Origin: an uncultured Cellulophaga sp.
GTDB taxonomy: Bacteria > Bacteroidota > Bacteroidia > Flavobacteriales > Flavobacteriaceae
DNA length: 64,000 bases
Reading direction: 5' to 3'
Assembly (NCBI GenBank): GCA_947491225.1
Contig: CANLIE010000009.1
Coordinates: 1-64,000 of the forward strand
The notes beneath the pieces are model-generated. The model worked only from the letters and a program-made list of their open reading frames with translations. It ran no database searches and had not been told where the DNA came from. The translations under genes were made by a program, and so were the position numbers. Below, piece after piece: positions 17,294-26,480 of this stretch. The stretch's first letter is position 1, and every line of letters starts with the position of its first letter.

Positions 17294-18340
17294 TTATTCT
17301 ACTTTTTTCTCGTTAAACAAATTCAATTTTTGAAGCCATTTTGTTTTTCTGTCCAAAATAAAAATGTCTAAAAATAAGAACAACAATCCGCCAGCCAAAA
17401 ACCATTGAAATTGATCTTTGTATTCAGAAAATTGTTTGGCTTCAAACTCGGTTTTTTCTATTTTATTTAATTGCTCTTTTATATATTTTACAGCATCATC
17501 TGTAATGGAACCATCTATGTATTCACCATTTCCATCATCAGCAATATCTATTAGTACTTCTTTATTTAGTTTGGTTATAACTACTTCTCCTTGTAAATCT
17601 TTTTTTAGTCTTTCTACTATTCCATTTCTTTTTATTGGAATTGGAGCTCCTTTTTCATTACCTACTCCTATAGTGTAAATTTTTATGCCTTGATCTACAG
17701 CCTTTTCTACGGCATTTAGTGTTGATTCTTCTGAATGGTCTTCTCCGTCAGAAATAATAAACAATACCCTATTGGTTTGTTCAGCATCATCATAGTATGT
17801 AGAAGCAAGTTCTATAGCTTGGTTTATGGCGGTTCCTTGTGAAGAAAGCATATCTGTGTTCATTCCTTGTAAGAACATTTTTGCAGCTCCATAGTCTGTT
17901 GTTATAGGCAACTGCGGATATGCTTGCCCAGCGTATGCAATAATTCCTATGCGATCACTACCAAGTTGATTTATGATTTCTGAAACTAAGCGTTTTGCTT
18001 TTTCTAATCTGTTTGGGGCTATATCTTCTGCCAACATACTTTTAGAAACATCCACAGCAAATACAATGTCTATACCTTCTCTTTTTACCGTTTCTAATTT
18101 TGTGCCAATTTTTGGATTTGCCAATCCTATAATTAATAGGGAGAGTCCTAAAATAAAAAGTATAAGTTTTAAGGCTGATTTAAAACTAGATTTTGTTGGG
18201 GCTAACCTTTTTAATAAAGGAGAATCTGCGAATTTCTTTTGTGTTCTTTTCTTCCAGATTTGAAGCAATACAAAGATAATCACCATTATAGGAATGATGA
18301 ATAATAAATAGAAATATGTTTTTTCGTCTATTTGAATCAT
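17294..18340 (-). CDS. batB: BatB: von Willebrand factor A membrane protein
   Basis: A 348-residue protein with two N-terminal membrane helices (about 8-28 and 58-76), a VWA domain (about 88-290) and a C-terminal helix (FQWFLAGGLLFLFLDIFIL). The MIDAS motif DVSKS in IDIVFAVDVSKSMLAEDI is complete, with the later T (TDYG) and D (ISDGEDHSEE) ligands. VWA domains bind partners through a metal ion. It directly abuts batC and follows batA by 9 bp. Confidence 0.9.
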   Translation of the reverse strand: MIQIDEKTYFYLLFIIPIMVIIFVLLQIWKKRTQKKFADSPLLKRLAPTKSSFKSALKLILFILGLSLLIIGLANPKIGTKLETVKREGIDIVFAVDVSKSMLAEDIAPNRLEKAKRLVSEIINQLGSDRIGIIAYAGQAYPQLPITTDYGAAKMFLQGMNTDMLSSQGTAINQAIELASTYYDDAEQTNRVLFIISDGEDHSEESTLNAVEKAVDQGIKIYTIGVGNEKGAPIPIKRNGIVERLKKDLQGEVVITKLNKEVLIDIADDGNGEYIDGSITDDAVKYIKEQLNKIEKTEFEAKQFSEYKDQFQWFLAGGLLFLFLDIFILDRKTKWLQKLNLFNEKKVE

Positions 18341-18349
18341 TTTTTTAAT

Positions 18350-19348
18350 CTAGATAAAACTTCTAAATAATGTATTACGCAATAACCACTCCAATATGAG
18401 CAATATTACAGCTAAAAAGATTAAAGGTCTAAACTTTTCTTCATAATTGGTGTATTTAAATTCTTCTATTTCTGTTTTTTCAAGCTTGTTTATTTCATCA
18501 TAAATAGCTTCTAACTTATTGTTGTTTGTTGCTCTAAAATATTTTCCACCAGTTACATTTGCTATTTCTTCTAACAGAGTTTCGTCTATTTGTACTTGTT
18601 GCATTCCATACCTAAAAGAACCATCAGGGTTGTATGCTATGGGCGACATAGCGTTTCCGTTTGTTCCCAAACCAATGGTATATGTTTTTATATTAAACTC
18701 TACGGCTAAGTCTGCGGCTGTTTTAGGCTCAATAAAACCAGCATTGTTTACACCATCTGTCAATAATATAATAACCTTACTTTTTGATGTGCTTTCCTTT
18801 AATCTATTTACAGATGTAGCTAGCCCCATTCCTATAGCAGTCCCATTTTCTAACTGTCCGTATGTTATGTCTTTTAAGGATGACAGCACTATTGATTTGT
18901 CACTTGTTATAGGTGTTTTTGTGTAACTTTCACCTGCATAAGCAACAAGTCCAATTCGGTCATTTGGTCTTTTTTTTATGAAATCTGCTGCAACTTTTTT
19001 TAATGCAGACAATCTGTATGGTTTTATATCTTTTGCAAGCATACTAGAAGAAACATCTATTGCCATTACAATATCTATACCTTTAGTGGTCTTTGTCTTG
19101 GTTGAAACATCTTTAGTTTGTGGCCTTGCCATTGCAACAATAACAGCTCCTATTCCTAATAAACGCAAAACAAATAATAATGGTTTTAATTTTGGCAATA
19201 TACCGTTATCTGTAAATCCTTTTGTGCTAGACATTTTTAGGGAAGCAGTTTCTTCTTTATGTTTAAAGAAATACCATAGCATAGCTAATGGCAACAATAC
19301 TAGCAGCCAAAAAAACTGTGGGTTAGCAAAGGTTATATTCTCTAACAT
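18350..19348 (-). CDS. batA: BatA: von Willebrand factor A membrane protein
   Basis: A 332-residue VWA protein with membrane helices at about 10-28 and 57-75, a MIDAS motif in IDIVMAIDVSSSMLAKDI, the metal-ligand segments TPITSDKS and LLTDGVNNAG, and a C-terminal anchor (FRPLIFLAVILLILEWLL). It resembles BatB, its neighbour, and the two often form pairs in Bat operons. The gene starts directly behind the 553-residue protein gene (19349), so the whole set is tightly packed. Confidence 0.9.
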   Translation of the reverse strand: MLENITFANPQFFWLLVLLPLAMLWYFFKHKEETASLKMSSTKGFTDNGILPKLKPLLFVLRLLGIGAVIVAMARPQTKDVSTKTKTTKGIDIVMAIDVSSSMLAKDIKPYRLSALKKVAADFIKKRPNDRIGLVAYAGESYTKTPITSDKSIVLSSLKDITYGQLENGTAIGMGLATSVNRLKESTSKSKVIILLTDGVNNAGFIEPKTAADLAVEFNIKTYTIGLGTNGNAMSPIAYNPDGSFRYGMQQVQIDETLLEEIANVTGGKYFRATNNNKLEAIYDEINKLEKTEIEEFKYTNYEEKFRPLIFLAVILLILEWLLRNTLFRSFI

Positions 19349-21010
19349 TTATTCTGTTTTAACTTCAATTGAATTAAATATACGTTCTACCATTTCCTCT
19401 GCGTATATATCATCTGTCACCCATGATACTAAAATCTGTTGCAGAAAACCTTTTCCTCCAAAGCTAATTATGGCATATTCGCCATTAATCAATTTTTTGG
19501 ATTCTGGTACAACAAATTTACCACTACCATATGTTTTTAATCCTTTTGTGCCAGATACTGTGGTAAATTCTTCTCGTTTTGTTGTAATATTTTTTGCGCC
19601 ATTGGTTTCAAAAAGTTCTAATGCTTGGTCAATTACCTGATTAAAATCTGGTTCTGTCTCTGGATCTGTAAAAGTAGTAACAGATATGTTTGCTGTAAAA
19701 AGACCTATTGAACTACGATAATTAAAAACTTGTAATTCTTTTATATTTTCTTTGGCCTCTGGTGGTAAAGTAACTTTTTGTCTTAAAAGTACTTTTGGTG
19801 TTTTTATAGTTATTGGAGGAAAACCATAAGTACTTGTTACCCATTCACCATCCAATAATTCTTTAGTAGGGTGTCCTAAAACAGTATCTTTTACGGTGTT
19901 AAAACCATAGTATGCTATTGCAGCTGCAGTACTTATGAAGATTACCCCAAAAAATATGGCAATAGCAATAATCCATTTTTTCTTTTCTTTTTTACGCGTT
20001 AGTTCTTCTAGGTATTCTTCATTTTTCAATAATTCTTCTTCAGTAGGTTCTGGTAGAGCATTATGGGTTTTTACGACTATTTGTTCTATAATCATACGGT
20101 CTTGTTCTGCTGCGGATGTTTCTGGTTTTTGTTTTGCAAATTTCACTAAATCAGCAGTCTGTAAGACTCTTTTAAATTGTCTTATTGTTTCATCTTCTAG
20201 TTTTAATTCACCCGCATCCTTGAGCATTTCCAATTTATCTATTAACTGGTCTGTTGTACTCTCAAGGGCAGAAACGTGTGCATCTTCTTCTAAATAAGAA
20301 CGTACAATGGTAGTTAATTCAGAATAATACGCTTTGTATTCATCTTGAATAATATATTTGGAATTTTCTAGTTTTTTTAGTTCTATTAAAGCTCTGTCAT
20401 AAGGAGGCAACAAAGCTACTTTCTCTTCTTCTGTTAATGGTTTTTTACGCAATACAAACCAATAGATTAGCACTGCCAAAAGTAAAAGCCCTCCTAAAAT
20501 TATAGCTATTTTTAGCCAAGGAATAGAGGTGCTCTTATCTACTACAATAAGAGGTTTAATATCGTACATTTTTTGTGCAATAGTATCTACAGTTACTGTA
20601 CCTACATTTACTTTTATTGAATCAGTAAAAAATGCTTTTCCATTTATGGCTAAACGTTGTGGTGGAATGGTATATACACCAGAATCAAATTGGGTTAATG
20701 CATAGATTCGTTGTAGTGTAATTCTATCTTTATATTTGGATGTGTCTATTTTTAAGGCTTCTACCATTTCTAAAGGAGAAAATGTCTGGTCTTCAGGAAA
20801 AATTACCTGTGCTGTAGAATCTGCTTCTACTAAAATGGTGTAATTAATTTGTTCTCCTATTCTAATAGATGTAGTATCTATGTCTGCGGTAACTTTTGGC
20901 GTGTTTTGAGAATAGCCAAAAATTGAACACAAAAATAGGAATAGCATAACATACTGCTTATCTAGCGATATATACTTTATGAAATTCGTTTTTTTAGTCA
21001 TCATTGTCAT
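19349..21010 (-). CDS. BatD/DUF4381-like membrane protein of the Bat operon
   Basis: A 553-residue protein. After a signal sequence (to about GYSQN) comes a BatD-like beta domain (TADIDTTSIRIGEQINYTILVEADS), a membrane helix near 170-188 (LKIAIILGGLLLLAVLIYWFVL), a cytoplasmic DUF4381-like helical part (PPYDRALIELKKLENSKYI, YYSELTTIVRSYLEEDA), a second helix near 348-370, and a further soluble domain to the end. Its ATG overlaps the DUF58 stop codon (TAATG), which fits translational coupling. It seems to combine parts that elsewhere are separate; function is inferred from its operon. Confidence 0.75.
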   Translation of the reverse strand: MTMMTKKTNFIKYISLDKQYVMLFLFLCSIFGYSQNTPKVTADIDTTSIRIGEQINYTILVEADSTAQVIFPEDQTFSPLEMVEALKIDTSKYKDRITLQRIYALTQFDSGVYTIPPQRLAINGKAFFTDSIKVNVGTVTVDTIAQKMYDIKPLIVVDKSTSIPWLKIAIILGGLLLLAVLIYWFVLRKKPLTEEEKVALLPPYDRALIELKKLENSKYIIQDEYKAYYSELTTIVRSYLEEDAHVSALESTTDQLIDKLEMLKDAGELKLEDETIRQFKRVLQTADLVKFAKQKPETSAAEQDRMIIEQIVVKTHNALPEPTEEELLKNEEYLEELTRKKEKKKWIIAIAIFFGVIFISTAAAIAYYGFNTVKDTVLGHPTKELLDGEWVTSTYGFPPITIKTPKVLLRQKVTLPPEAKENIKELQVFNYRSSIGLFTANISVTTFTDPETEPDFNQVIDQALELFETNGAKNITTKREEFTTVSGTKGLKTYGSGKFVVPESKKLINGEYAIISFGGKGFLQQILVSWVTDDIYAEEMVERIFNSIEVKTE

Positions 21011-21876
21011 TACCCTCTTTGCTTAAAATAGCCTAATAATTTTTTCACATAACTTTCATCTACCCTACAACTTAGTATACCACAACCAGATTTTGTAAAG
21101 GTTTCTATAAAATAGTTCACTTTATCATTGTAATATTTACCATAAGCCAATCGCACTTTTTTAGATTGCGTGTTTACTAGTTTTAATGTACCTGTTTCTG
21201 TATCTTCCATTTGCACCATTCCTATATTTGGTATGGTTTCTTCTCGTTCGTCAAAAACACGAATTCCGGTAACATCATGTTTTTTACCAGTTATGCGTAA
21301 AGTTTGCAAATAATTGTCTGTAATAAAATCAGAAAGTACAAAAACTATGGCTTTCTTTTTCATTACGTTGGTCAAATACTTTAATGCTTCAGATAAGTCG
21401 GTTTTTTTACTTTTAGGTTTAAATTCTAAAAGTTCTCTTATGATACGTAAAGCATGGCTTTTCCCTTTTTTTGGTGGAATAAAAAGTTCTACTTCATCAG
21501 AAAATAAAATTAATCCAACCTTGTCATTGTTTTGTAATGCTGAAAATGCTAAAGTTGCAGATATTTCTGTTATAATTTCTTTTTTAAATTGGTTGGTAGT
21601 TCCAAAGCTTTCAGAGCCACTTACATCTACCATAAGCATCATAGTAAGTTCTCTTTCTTCTTCAAAAACTTTAATGTATGGTTCATTGTAACGAGCGGTA
21701 ACGTTCCAGTCTATAGCACGCACATCATCACCAAATTGATATTGACGTACTTCACTAAAAGTCATACCACGACCTTTAAAGGTAGAGTGGTATTCCCCAC
21801 CAAAAATATGGTCAGAAAGACGTCTCGTCTTTATTTCTATTTTACGAACTTTTTTAAGTAATTCCTTGGTATCCAT
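21010..21876 (-). CDS. DUF58 (VWA-like) protein of the Bat operon
   Basis: A 288-residue cytoplasmic protein. The DUF58 signature is clear: HSTFKGRGMTFSEVRQYQFGDDVRAIDWNVTAR, followed by a VWA-like core with MMLMVDVSGSESFG and LSDFITDNYL. DUF58 proteins occur almost always next to MoxR AAA+ ATPases. Here it lies 87 bp behind the MoxR gene and overlaps the next gene by one base. It probably connects MoxR with the membrane-bound VWA proteins. Confidence 0.9.
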   Translation of the reverse strand: MDTKELLKKVRKIEIKTRRLSDHIFGGEYHSTFKGRGMTFSEVRQYQFGDDVRAIDWNVTARYNEPYIKVFEEERELTMMLMVDVSGSESFGTTNQFKKEIITEISATLAFSALQNNDKVGLILFSDEVELFIPPKKGKSHALRIIRELLEFKPKSKKTDLSEALKYLTNVMKKKAIVFVLSDFITDNYLQTLRITGKKHDVTGIRVFDEREETIPNIGMVQMEDTETGTLKLVNTQSKKVRLAYGKYYNDKVNYFIETFTKSGCGILSCRVDESYVKKLLGYFKQRG

Positions 21877-21963
21877 TTTTCAGTTTGCAGTTTACATTAA
21901 TAAGTAAGTGTTTAGTTATGGCTGTTAATATTGATGACCATAACCAAATAACTGACGACTGAT

Positions 21964-22965
21964 TTAAGGCACTTCAACTTCGTTTACAATCTTATTTATG
22001 ATGTCTTCTGAAGTTATGTTTTCTGCTTCTGCTTCATAGGTAATTCCTATTCTATGCCTAAGAACATCATGCACTATAGCTCTAACATCTTCAGGAATTA
22101 CATATCCTCTTCTTTTAATAAAAGCGTAACATTTTGCCGCAGTTGCGAGATTAATGCTTCCACGAGGAGATGCTCCAAAGCTTATCAACGGTTTTAACTT
22201 TTCTAAGTTATATTTCTCTGGGTAACGTGTGGCAAATATAAGATCTAAGATGTATTTTTCTATCTTTTCATCCATATAAACTTCTCTAACTGCTTTTTGA
22301 GCATCCAATATTTGATTTACAGTTACAACTGGCTTAACTTCATCATAAGTTCCTTTTAGGTTTTGACGCATAATTAATTGCTCCTCATTTATCTTTGGAT
22401 AATCTATTACAGTCTTTAGCATAAAACGATCTACCTGTGCTTCTGGCAAAGGATAAGTCCCTTCTTGTTCTACTGGATTTTGTGTTGCCATTACTAAAAA
22501 TGGTTTTTCTAAGGCAAAAGTCTCATCACCAATTGTAACCTGTTTTTCTTGCATTGCTTCTAATAATGCAGATTGCACCTTTGCTGGCGCTCTATTAATC
22601 TCATCTGCCAAAACAAAATTGGCAAAAATTGGCCCTTTTTTAATAGAAAAGTCATTTTCTTTCATATTAAATATCATTGTACCCACAACATCTGCTGGCA
22701 AAAGGTCTGGTGTAAATTGAATTCTACTAAAATTACCCTTAACTGCTTTGGATAAAGTGTTTATTGCTAAGGTTTTTGCTAAACCAGGAACACCTTCTAA
22801 TAATATATGTCCTTGACCTAATAAACCTATTAATAAACGTTCTACCATATGTTTTTGACCAACAATTACTTTGTTCATCTCTAACATTAATAAATCAATA
22901 AAAGCACTTTCTCGAGCAATTTTCTCATTTACTGCGCTAATATCTACTGTAGTATTTTCTTCCAT
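21964..22965 (-). CDS. MoxR-family AAA+ ATPase
   Basis: A 333-residue ATPase. Walker A is EGVPGLAKT, Walker B LADEINRAPAKVQSALLEAMQEKQVTI, sensor 1 region VMATQNPVEQEGTYPLPEAQVDRFM, and sensor 2 region SFGASPRGSINLATAAK, all as in MoxR proteins. It is the first gene of the eight-gene Bat operon (22965 down to 13859). MoxR ATPases are thought to act as chaperones that activate or insert metal into partner complexes using VWA proteins as adaptors. Confidence 0.93.
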   Translation of the reverse strand: MEENTTVDISAVNEKIARESAFIDLLMLEMNKVIVGQKHMVERLLIGLLGQGHILLEGVPGLAKTLAINTLSKAVKGNFSRIQFTPDLLPADVVGTMIFNMKENDFSIKKGPIFANFVLADEINRAPAKVQSALLEAMQEKQVTIGDETFALEKPFLVMATQNPVEQEGTYPLPEAQVDRFMLKTVIDYPKINEEQLIMRQNLKGTYDEVKPVVTVNQILDAQKAVREVYMDEKIEKYILDLIFATRYPEKYNLEKLKPLISFGASPRGSINLATAAKCYAFIKRRGYVIPEDVRAIVHDVLRHRIGITYEAEAENITSEDIINKIVNEVEVP

Positions 22966-23288
22966 ATATTCTTAAAAATTGTTGTGCAAAATATAAAAGT
23001 ATTTAATAAGATGCAAAATGTAAATTTATTTATGTTTCTGCTGTTAATAATAGGTTAAATATTATTGAATACCCCAAGTTTTATGAACTATTTAAGGTTT
23101 TTATTTTTTAAATTCACACCATTATGAAAAAATTAAGAATAATTGTAAGAGAAATAATCAAGAAGAATTAGGCTAAAATATCTTTATGAAAATTAAATGA
23201 CTGTTTTTTTAAAAGCATTGTTTATGTATTAAGGACATTTTATGGTGGCTATACAAATGAGGGATTTAGTTTCTAAACCTAGAAAAAA
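22966..23288. other. Divergent intergenic region between the Bat operon and the SDR gene
   Basis: About 320 bp separating two divergent units, so it should hold both promoters. Near-consensus elements of the form TATATTTTG occur at about 22987-22996 on the minus strand but with one base too many for TAnnTTTG. A 15-codon frame (23124-23171) is open but without further support. Confidence 0.4.
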
Positions 23289-24053
23289 ATGGATAAAAAT
23301 ACTAAAACAGCATTAATAACTGGTGCTACAAGTGGAATAGGAAGGGCAACTGCAGTACTTTTTGGTAAGAATAATATTAACTTGGTTTTGTGCGGAAGGA
23401 GACAAGAACGTTTAGATGCTCTTGAAAAAGAACTAGAAGATAGCACAAAAGTACACACTTTAAATTTTGATGTGCGGGATAAGGACGCTGTTTTTAAAGC
23501 TATAGAATCTTTGCCAAAAGAATTTTCTAATATAGATATATTAATTAATAATGCAGGAAATGCTCACGGATTAGAACCTATACAAGAAGGCAGTTTAGAA
23601 GATTGGGATGCAATGATAGACATTAATGTTAAAGGGCTTTTATATGTTTCTAAAGCAATAATACCTAATATGGTTGCTAAAAAGGTAGGGCACATCATAA
23701 ATATTGGCTCCACAGCAGGAAAAGAGGTTTATCCTAATGGTAATGTGTATTGTGCAAGTAAATATGCCGTAGACGCCATTAATCAAGGAATGCGTATGGA
23801 TCTAAATCCGTATAATATTAGGGTGGGTGCAATTAACCCAGGAATGGTAGAAACAGAGTTTAGCTCTGTGAGGTTCAAAGGTGATGGTGATCGTGCAGCC
23901 AAAGTATACCAAGGATTTAAGGCTTTACAAGCAGCAGACGTGGCAGATATTATTTACTTTGTAGTTTCAAGACCTTATCATATTAATATTGCAGATTTAA
24001 TGGTAATGAGTACTGCCCAAGCTAGTAGCACTATTGTAAACAAAAATCAATAA
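23289..24053 (+). CDS. Short-chain dehydrogenase/reductase, YdfG-like
   Basis: A 254-residue cytoplasmic NAD(P)-dependent oxidoreductase. It has the cofactor motif TGATSGIGRA (residues about 12-21), NNAGNAHG, and the catalytic Ser-Tyr-Lys set in NIGSTAGKEVYPNGNVYCASKYAV. The sequence NPGMVETEFSSVRFKGD is typical of the YdfG group, which oxidises serine, threonine and 3-hydroxy acids. The true substrate cannot be read from the sequence. It is followed after 6 bp by the AlbA_2-type gene, so the pair is likely co-transcribed. Confidence 0.9.
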   Translation: MDKNTKTALITGATSGIGRATAVLFGKNNINLVLCGRRQERLDALEKELEDSTKVHTLNFDVRDKDAVFKAIESLPKEFSNIDILINNAGNAHGLEPIQEGSLEDWDAMIDINVKGLLYVSKAIIPNMVAKKVGHIINIGSTAGKEVYPNGNVYCASKYAVDAINQGMRMDLNPYNIRVGAINPGMVETEFSSVRFKGDGDRAAKVYQGFKALQAADVADIIYFVVSRPYHINIADLMVMSTAQASSTIVNKNQ

Positions 24054-24059
24054 ATAAAA

Positions 24060-25196
24060 ATGATAAATAAGCGCCTTTTAGTAAAAAATCTTTTGGCACA
24101 TAACGATGAGAATAGTTTTTATGATAAAAAACGTTTCATAGATATTGGCCAAAAAGAAGGAAAGGCAAAGTTTTTAAAACATGTTTGTGCACTTGCAAAT
24201 AGTAACCCAAAGAATAACTCATTCATAGTAATTGGTGTTGAAGATGAGGATAACAAAATTGTGGGTGTAGATTTTTTTGACGATAGTAAAATTCAAAACC
24301 TCGTAAATGCTTATTTGGAAAACCCACCACTAATTTCTTATGAAAATATTCCTTTCCCTCAATTGCCAGAGGGTAAAGTGGTTGGTTTGGTTACTATTAA
24401 GTCTAATGGAAAAGTTTGCGCACTACGCAAAAATATATGGAAATATTATGGTGGATCTGTTTTTTTTAGAGAAGGTAGTATAAGTATGCCCAAGGCATAT
24501 GATATAGAGTTAAAAGACAGCAACTCTATAGTTGTAGAAACTATAGAGCAACACGCTAAAAACAATATAGAGTTAACCTTAGATGGTGTTATGGATTTTA
24601 TCACTAATCGCCATAAAGATTTATCTAGCGATTATAAAGTTTTTAAAGAACAGTTTGTAGTATGTTGGGCTGGAAACCAAAAAAAAATAAAGAATCAGGT
24701 TTATTATTCTCGTGTGGATGTAGAATTGATTAATGAACAAGTAAAATTGTTTTATTCCATTTTGGATGAAATTACTATAACTTATGATGAAGACTCTTTT
24801 ACTACAACAGAATATGTGCAATTGGGTCTAGGCAAACAGCAAAAGTATTATCCGTTTGAAAAAGTGGAATTAAACTTTAATGATAATGGCACCTATTATA
24901 TTCAAAGCGAATTAATTTTTAATCCTCCGCAGTATAATAAAAAAACACTACATCATTTTTTTAATGCCAATATGGCATTACAAGATAAAATTGAAAAAAA
25001 GATTAAGCTAACTCCTCAAGAAGAAAAAGACCTTAGACAATTACCACATACTTATCTAATTTGTTATTTAAATAATTTTCCAGAAGCACTAACGCAAATG
25101 GAAAAAGTAAAACCAGTTATTAAAAAATATAATTTAGAGGTGTATTTATCTTTAAAAGAAGCTTTTAGAATTTTAAGAAAGGTTAAGTATAATTAG
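24060..25196 (+). CDS. AlbA_2 (Schlafen-type) domain protein
   Basis: A 378-residue cytoplasmic protein. The N-terminal part (about 20-150) has the AlbA_2 / divergent AAA-4 pattern: LKHVCALANSNPKNNSFIVIGVEDEDNKIVGVDF and VFFREGSISMPK. AlbA_2 domains are thought to bind nucleic acid and occur in Schlafen-like and transcriptional regulatory proteins. The C-terminal half (about 165-378) is a mixed alpha/beta region with no motif that I know; no HTH is obvious. Located 6 bp behind the SDR gene, with IS982 inserted about 86 bp downstream. Confidence 0.75.
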   Translation: MINKRLLVKNLLAHNDENSFYDKKRFIDIGQKEGKAKFLKHVCALANSNPKNNSFIVIGVEDEDNKIVGVDFFDDSKIQNLVNAYLENPPLISYENIPFPQLPEGKVVGLVTIKSNGKVCALRKNIWKYYGGSVFFREGSISMPKAYDIELKDSNSIVVETIEQHAKNNIELTLDGVMDFITNRHKDLSSDYKVFKEQFVVCWAGNQKKIKNQVYYSRVDVELINEQVKLFYSILDEITITYDEDSFTTTEYVQLGLGKQQKYYPFEKVELNFNDNGTYYIQSELIFNPPQYNKKTLHHFFNANMALQDKIEKKIKLTPQEEKDLRQLPHTYLICYLNNFPEALTQMEKVKPVIKKYNLEVYLSLKEAFRILRKVKYN

Positions 25197-25282
25197 TCGA
25201 CCCATTAAAAAGGGATTTATTGCATTAGTCATTTAGCTTAGCCTGAAATTATGTTTATACTTTGTTTGATTGGGATATTTGT

Positions 25283-26257
25283 AACCTGAGTTCAATTAAT
25301 ATTTAGAGGTATTTTACTAGTAAAAAAGATAAATTTTCAGTAAATTAAAGTATTGAAATTCAATTTGTTAATTCAAAAATCTATCTATGGTAATCTATTC
25401 TAAAGTTACAGAAATTTTATGTTTAGTTGATGAGTTTTGTAAAGAATATTCTGAACTAGTTGATAAGTCCCTAATTGGTAACAAAGCAAAGCATGCTTCT
25501 ATAATGTCTCAAAGTGAGATAATTACCCCTGCTATTATTTTCTAATTAAGTGGTTTTAGAACTTTTAAACACTTTTACATTTTCTATGTTAAGACTCACA
25601 TAAAAGATGATTTCCCTGTCACAGTTTCCTACAATAGGTTTACAGAGTTAATGCAACAAAACCTGATGGCTATGACCCTATTTTTAAAGACCTGTTGTTT
25701 GGGTAATTGCATAGGAATATCATTTTTTGATTCTACACCAGTTAGAGTATGTAAAAATAAACACATTTATAACCATAAAGTATTCAAAGGTATTGCTACC
25801 ACTGGCAAGTCTACCATAGGTTGGTTTTATGGTTTTAAGCTTCACTATTACACAGGCTAATGTAGATGATAGACAACCATTAAAACAAGAACGTTTTTTA
25901 GATAAAATCTACGGAAAATTATTCGCAGACAAAGGCTATATAGGGAAGAGTTTAATGCAAATGTTATTCATAGATGGAGTGCAACTAATAACATTGATTA
26001 AAAACAATATGAAAAATTCTTTAATGACCATAAGTGATAAAATACTTCTTAGAAAACGTTCGGTTATTGAAACTGTAAATGATGAACTCAAAAACATATG
26101 CCAAATTGAACATTCTAGGCACAGAAGTTTTGGTAACTTTCTGGTAAACATTATCACAGGTCTTATTGTGCATATAGCTTCTTACCTAAAAAACCAAGTA
26201 TTAAATACCAAAACGTAAAAACGAATCAACTAACTATTTTTTAATTGAACTCAGGTT
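25283..26257 (+). mobile_element. IS982-family insertion sequence, inactive
   Basis: A 975-bp element bounded by perfect 17-bp inverted repeats: AACCTGAGTTCAATTAA at 25283-25299 and its complement at 26241-26257. Length and transposase fit IS982 (about 1 kb). I see no clear target-site duplication. A decayed N-terminal relic of the same family lies at 55838-56036 and a matching right end near 63686-63707. Confidence 0.88.
25387..26218 (+). pseudogene. IS982 transposase, interrupted
   Basis: The frame opens at 25387 ([27 protein letters not shown]), hits an in-frame TAA at 25543-25545 (codon 53), continues in the same frame with SFFDSTPVRVCKNKHIYNHKVFKGIA and GKSTIGWFYGFKLH, and then changes frame at about 25840. 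The second part reads LSFTITQANVDDRQP, GKLFADKGYIG and LRKRSVIETVNDELKN up to 26218. Compared with IS982 transposases about eight residues (the N-D-K-G-E-I region) are missing between GFKLH and LSFTIT, at a spot with AAGCTTCAC. Catalytic Asp and Glu regions are still readable. It cannot make a full protein. Confidence 0.85.
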
Positions 26258-26480
26258 AGTAAAATACAACGGCAAGGGAAACGTATTTTTTAAAGTTTTT
26301 TTCTCTTTTGTATTTACATTTATGAAGTCCGTGATATTCAAGTTGATTAGTATTGGATTCAATAGCTTAATGGCTGCTGTATAGTTTTTTTAACTCAGGG
26401 TCTTGCTCTATTTCTAATCTAGTTTCTGGTGGTAAAATAGTATAGTACTGATTTTCAGTGTTCTGTTTTACGACCAGAAA

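Larger units (their letters stand above)
25197..26480. other. Stretch with no functional gene: IS982 element and flanks
   Basis: Contains the inactivated IS982 element (25283-26257). Between it and 26480 the minus strand has a frame reading NTENQYYTILPPETRLEIEQDPELKKLYSSH before a stop, which may be a relic of a gene tail, but without a start or a known match. Confidence 0.5.

Noticed and set aside
23124-23171. 15-codon frame MKKLRIIVREIIKKN upstream of the SDR gene
   Set aside because: Could be a short peptide, but no support beyond an open frame.
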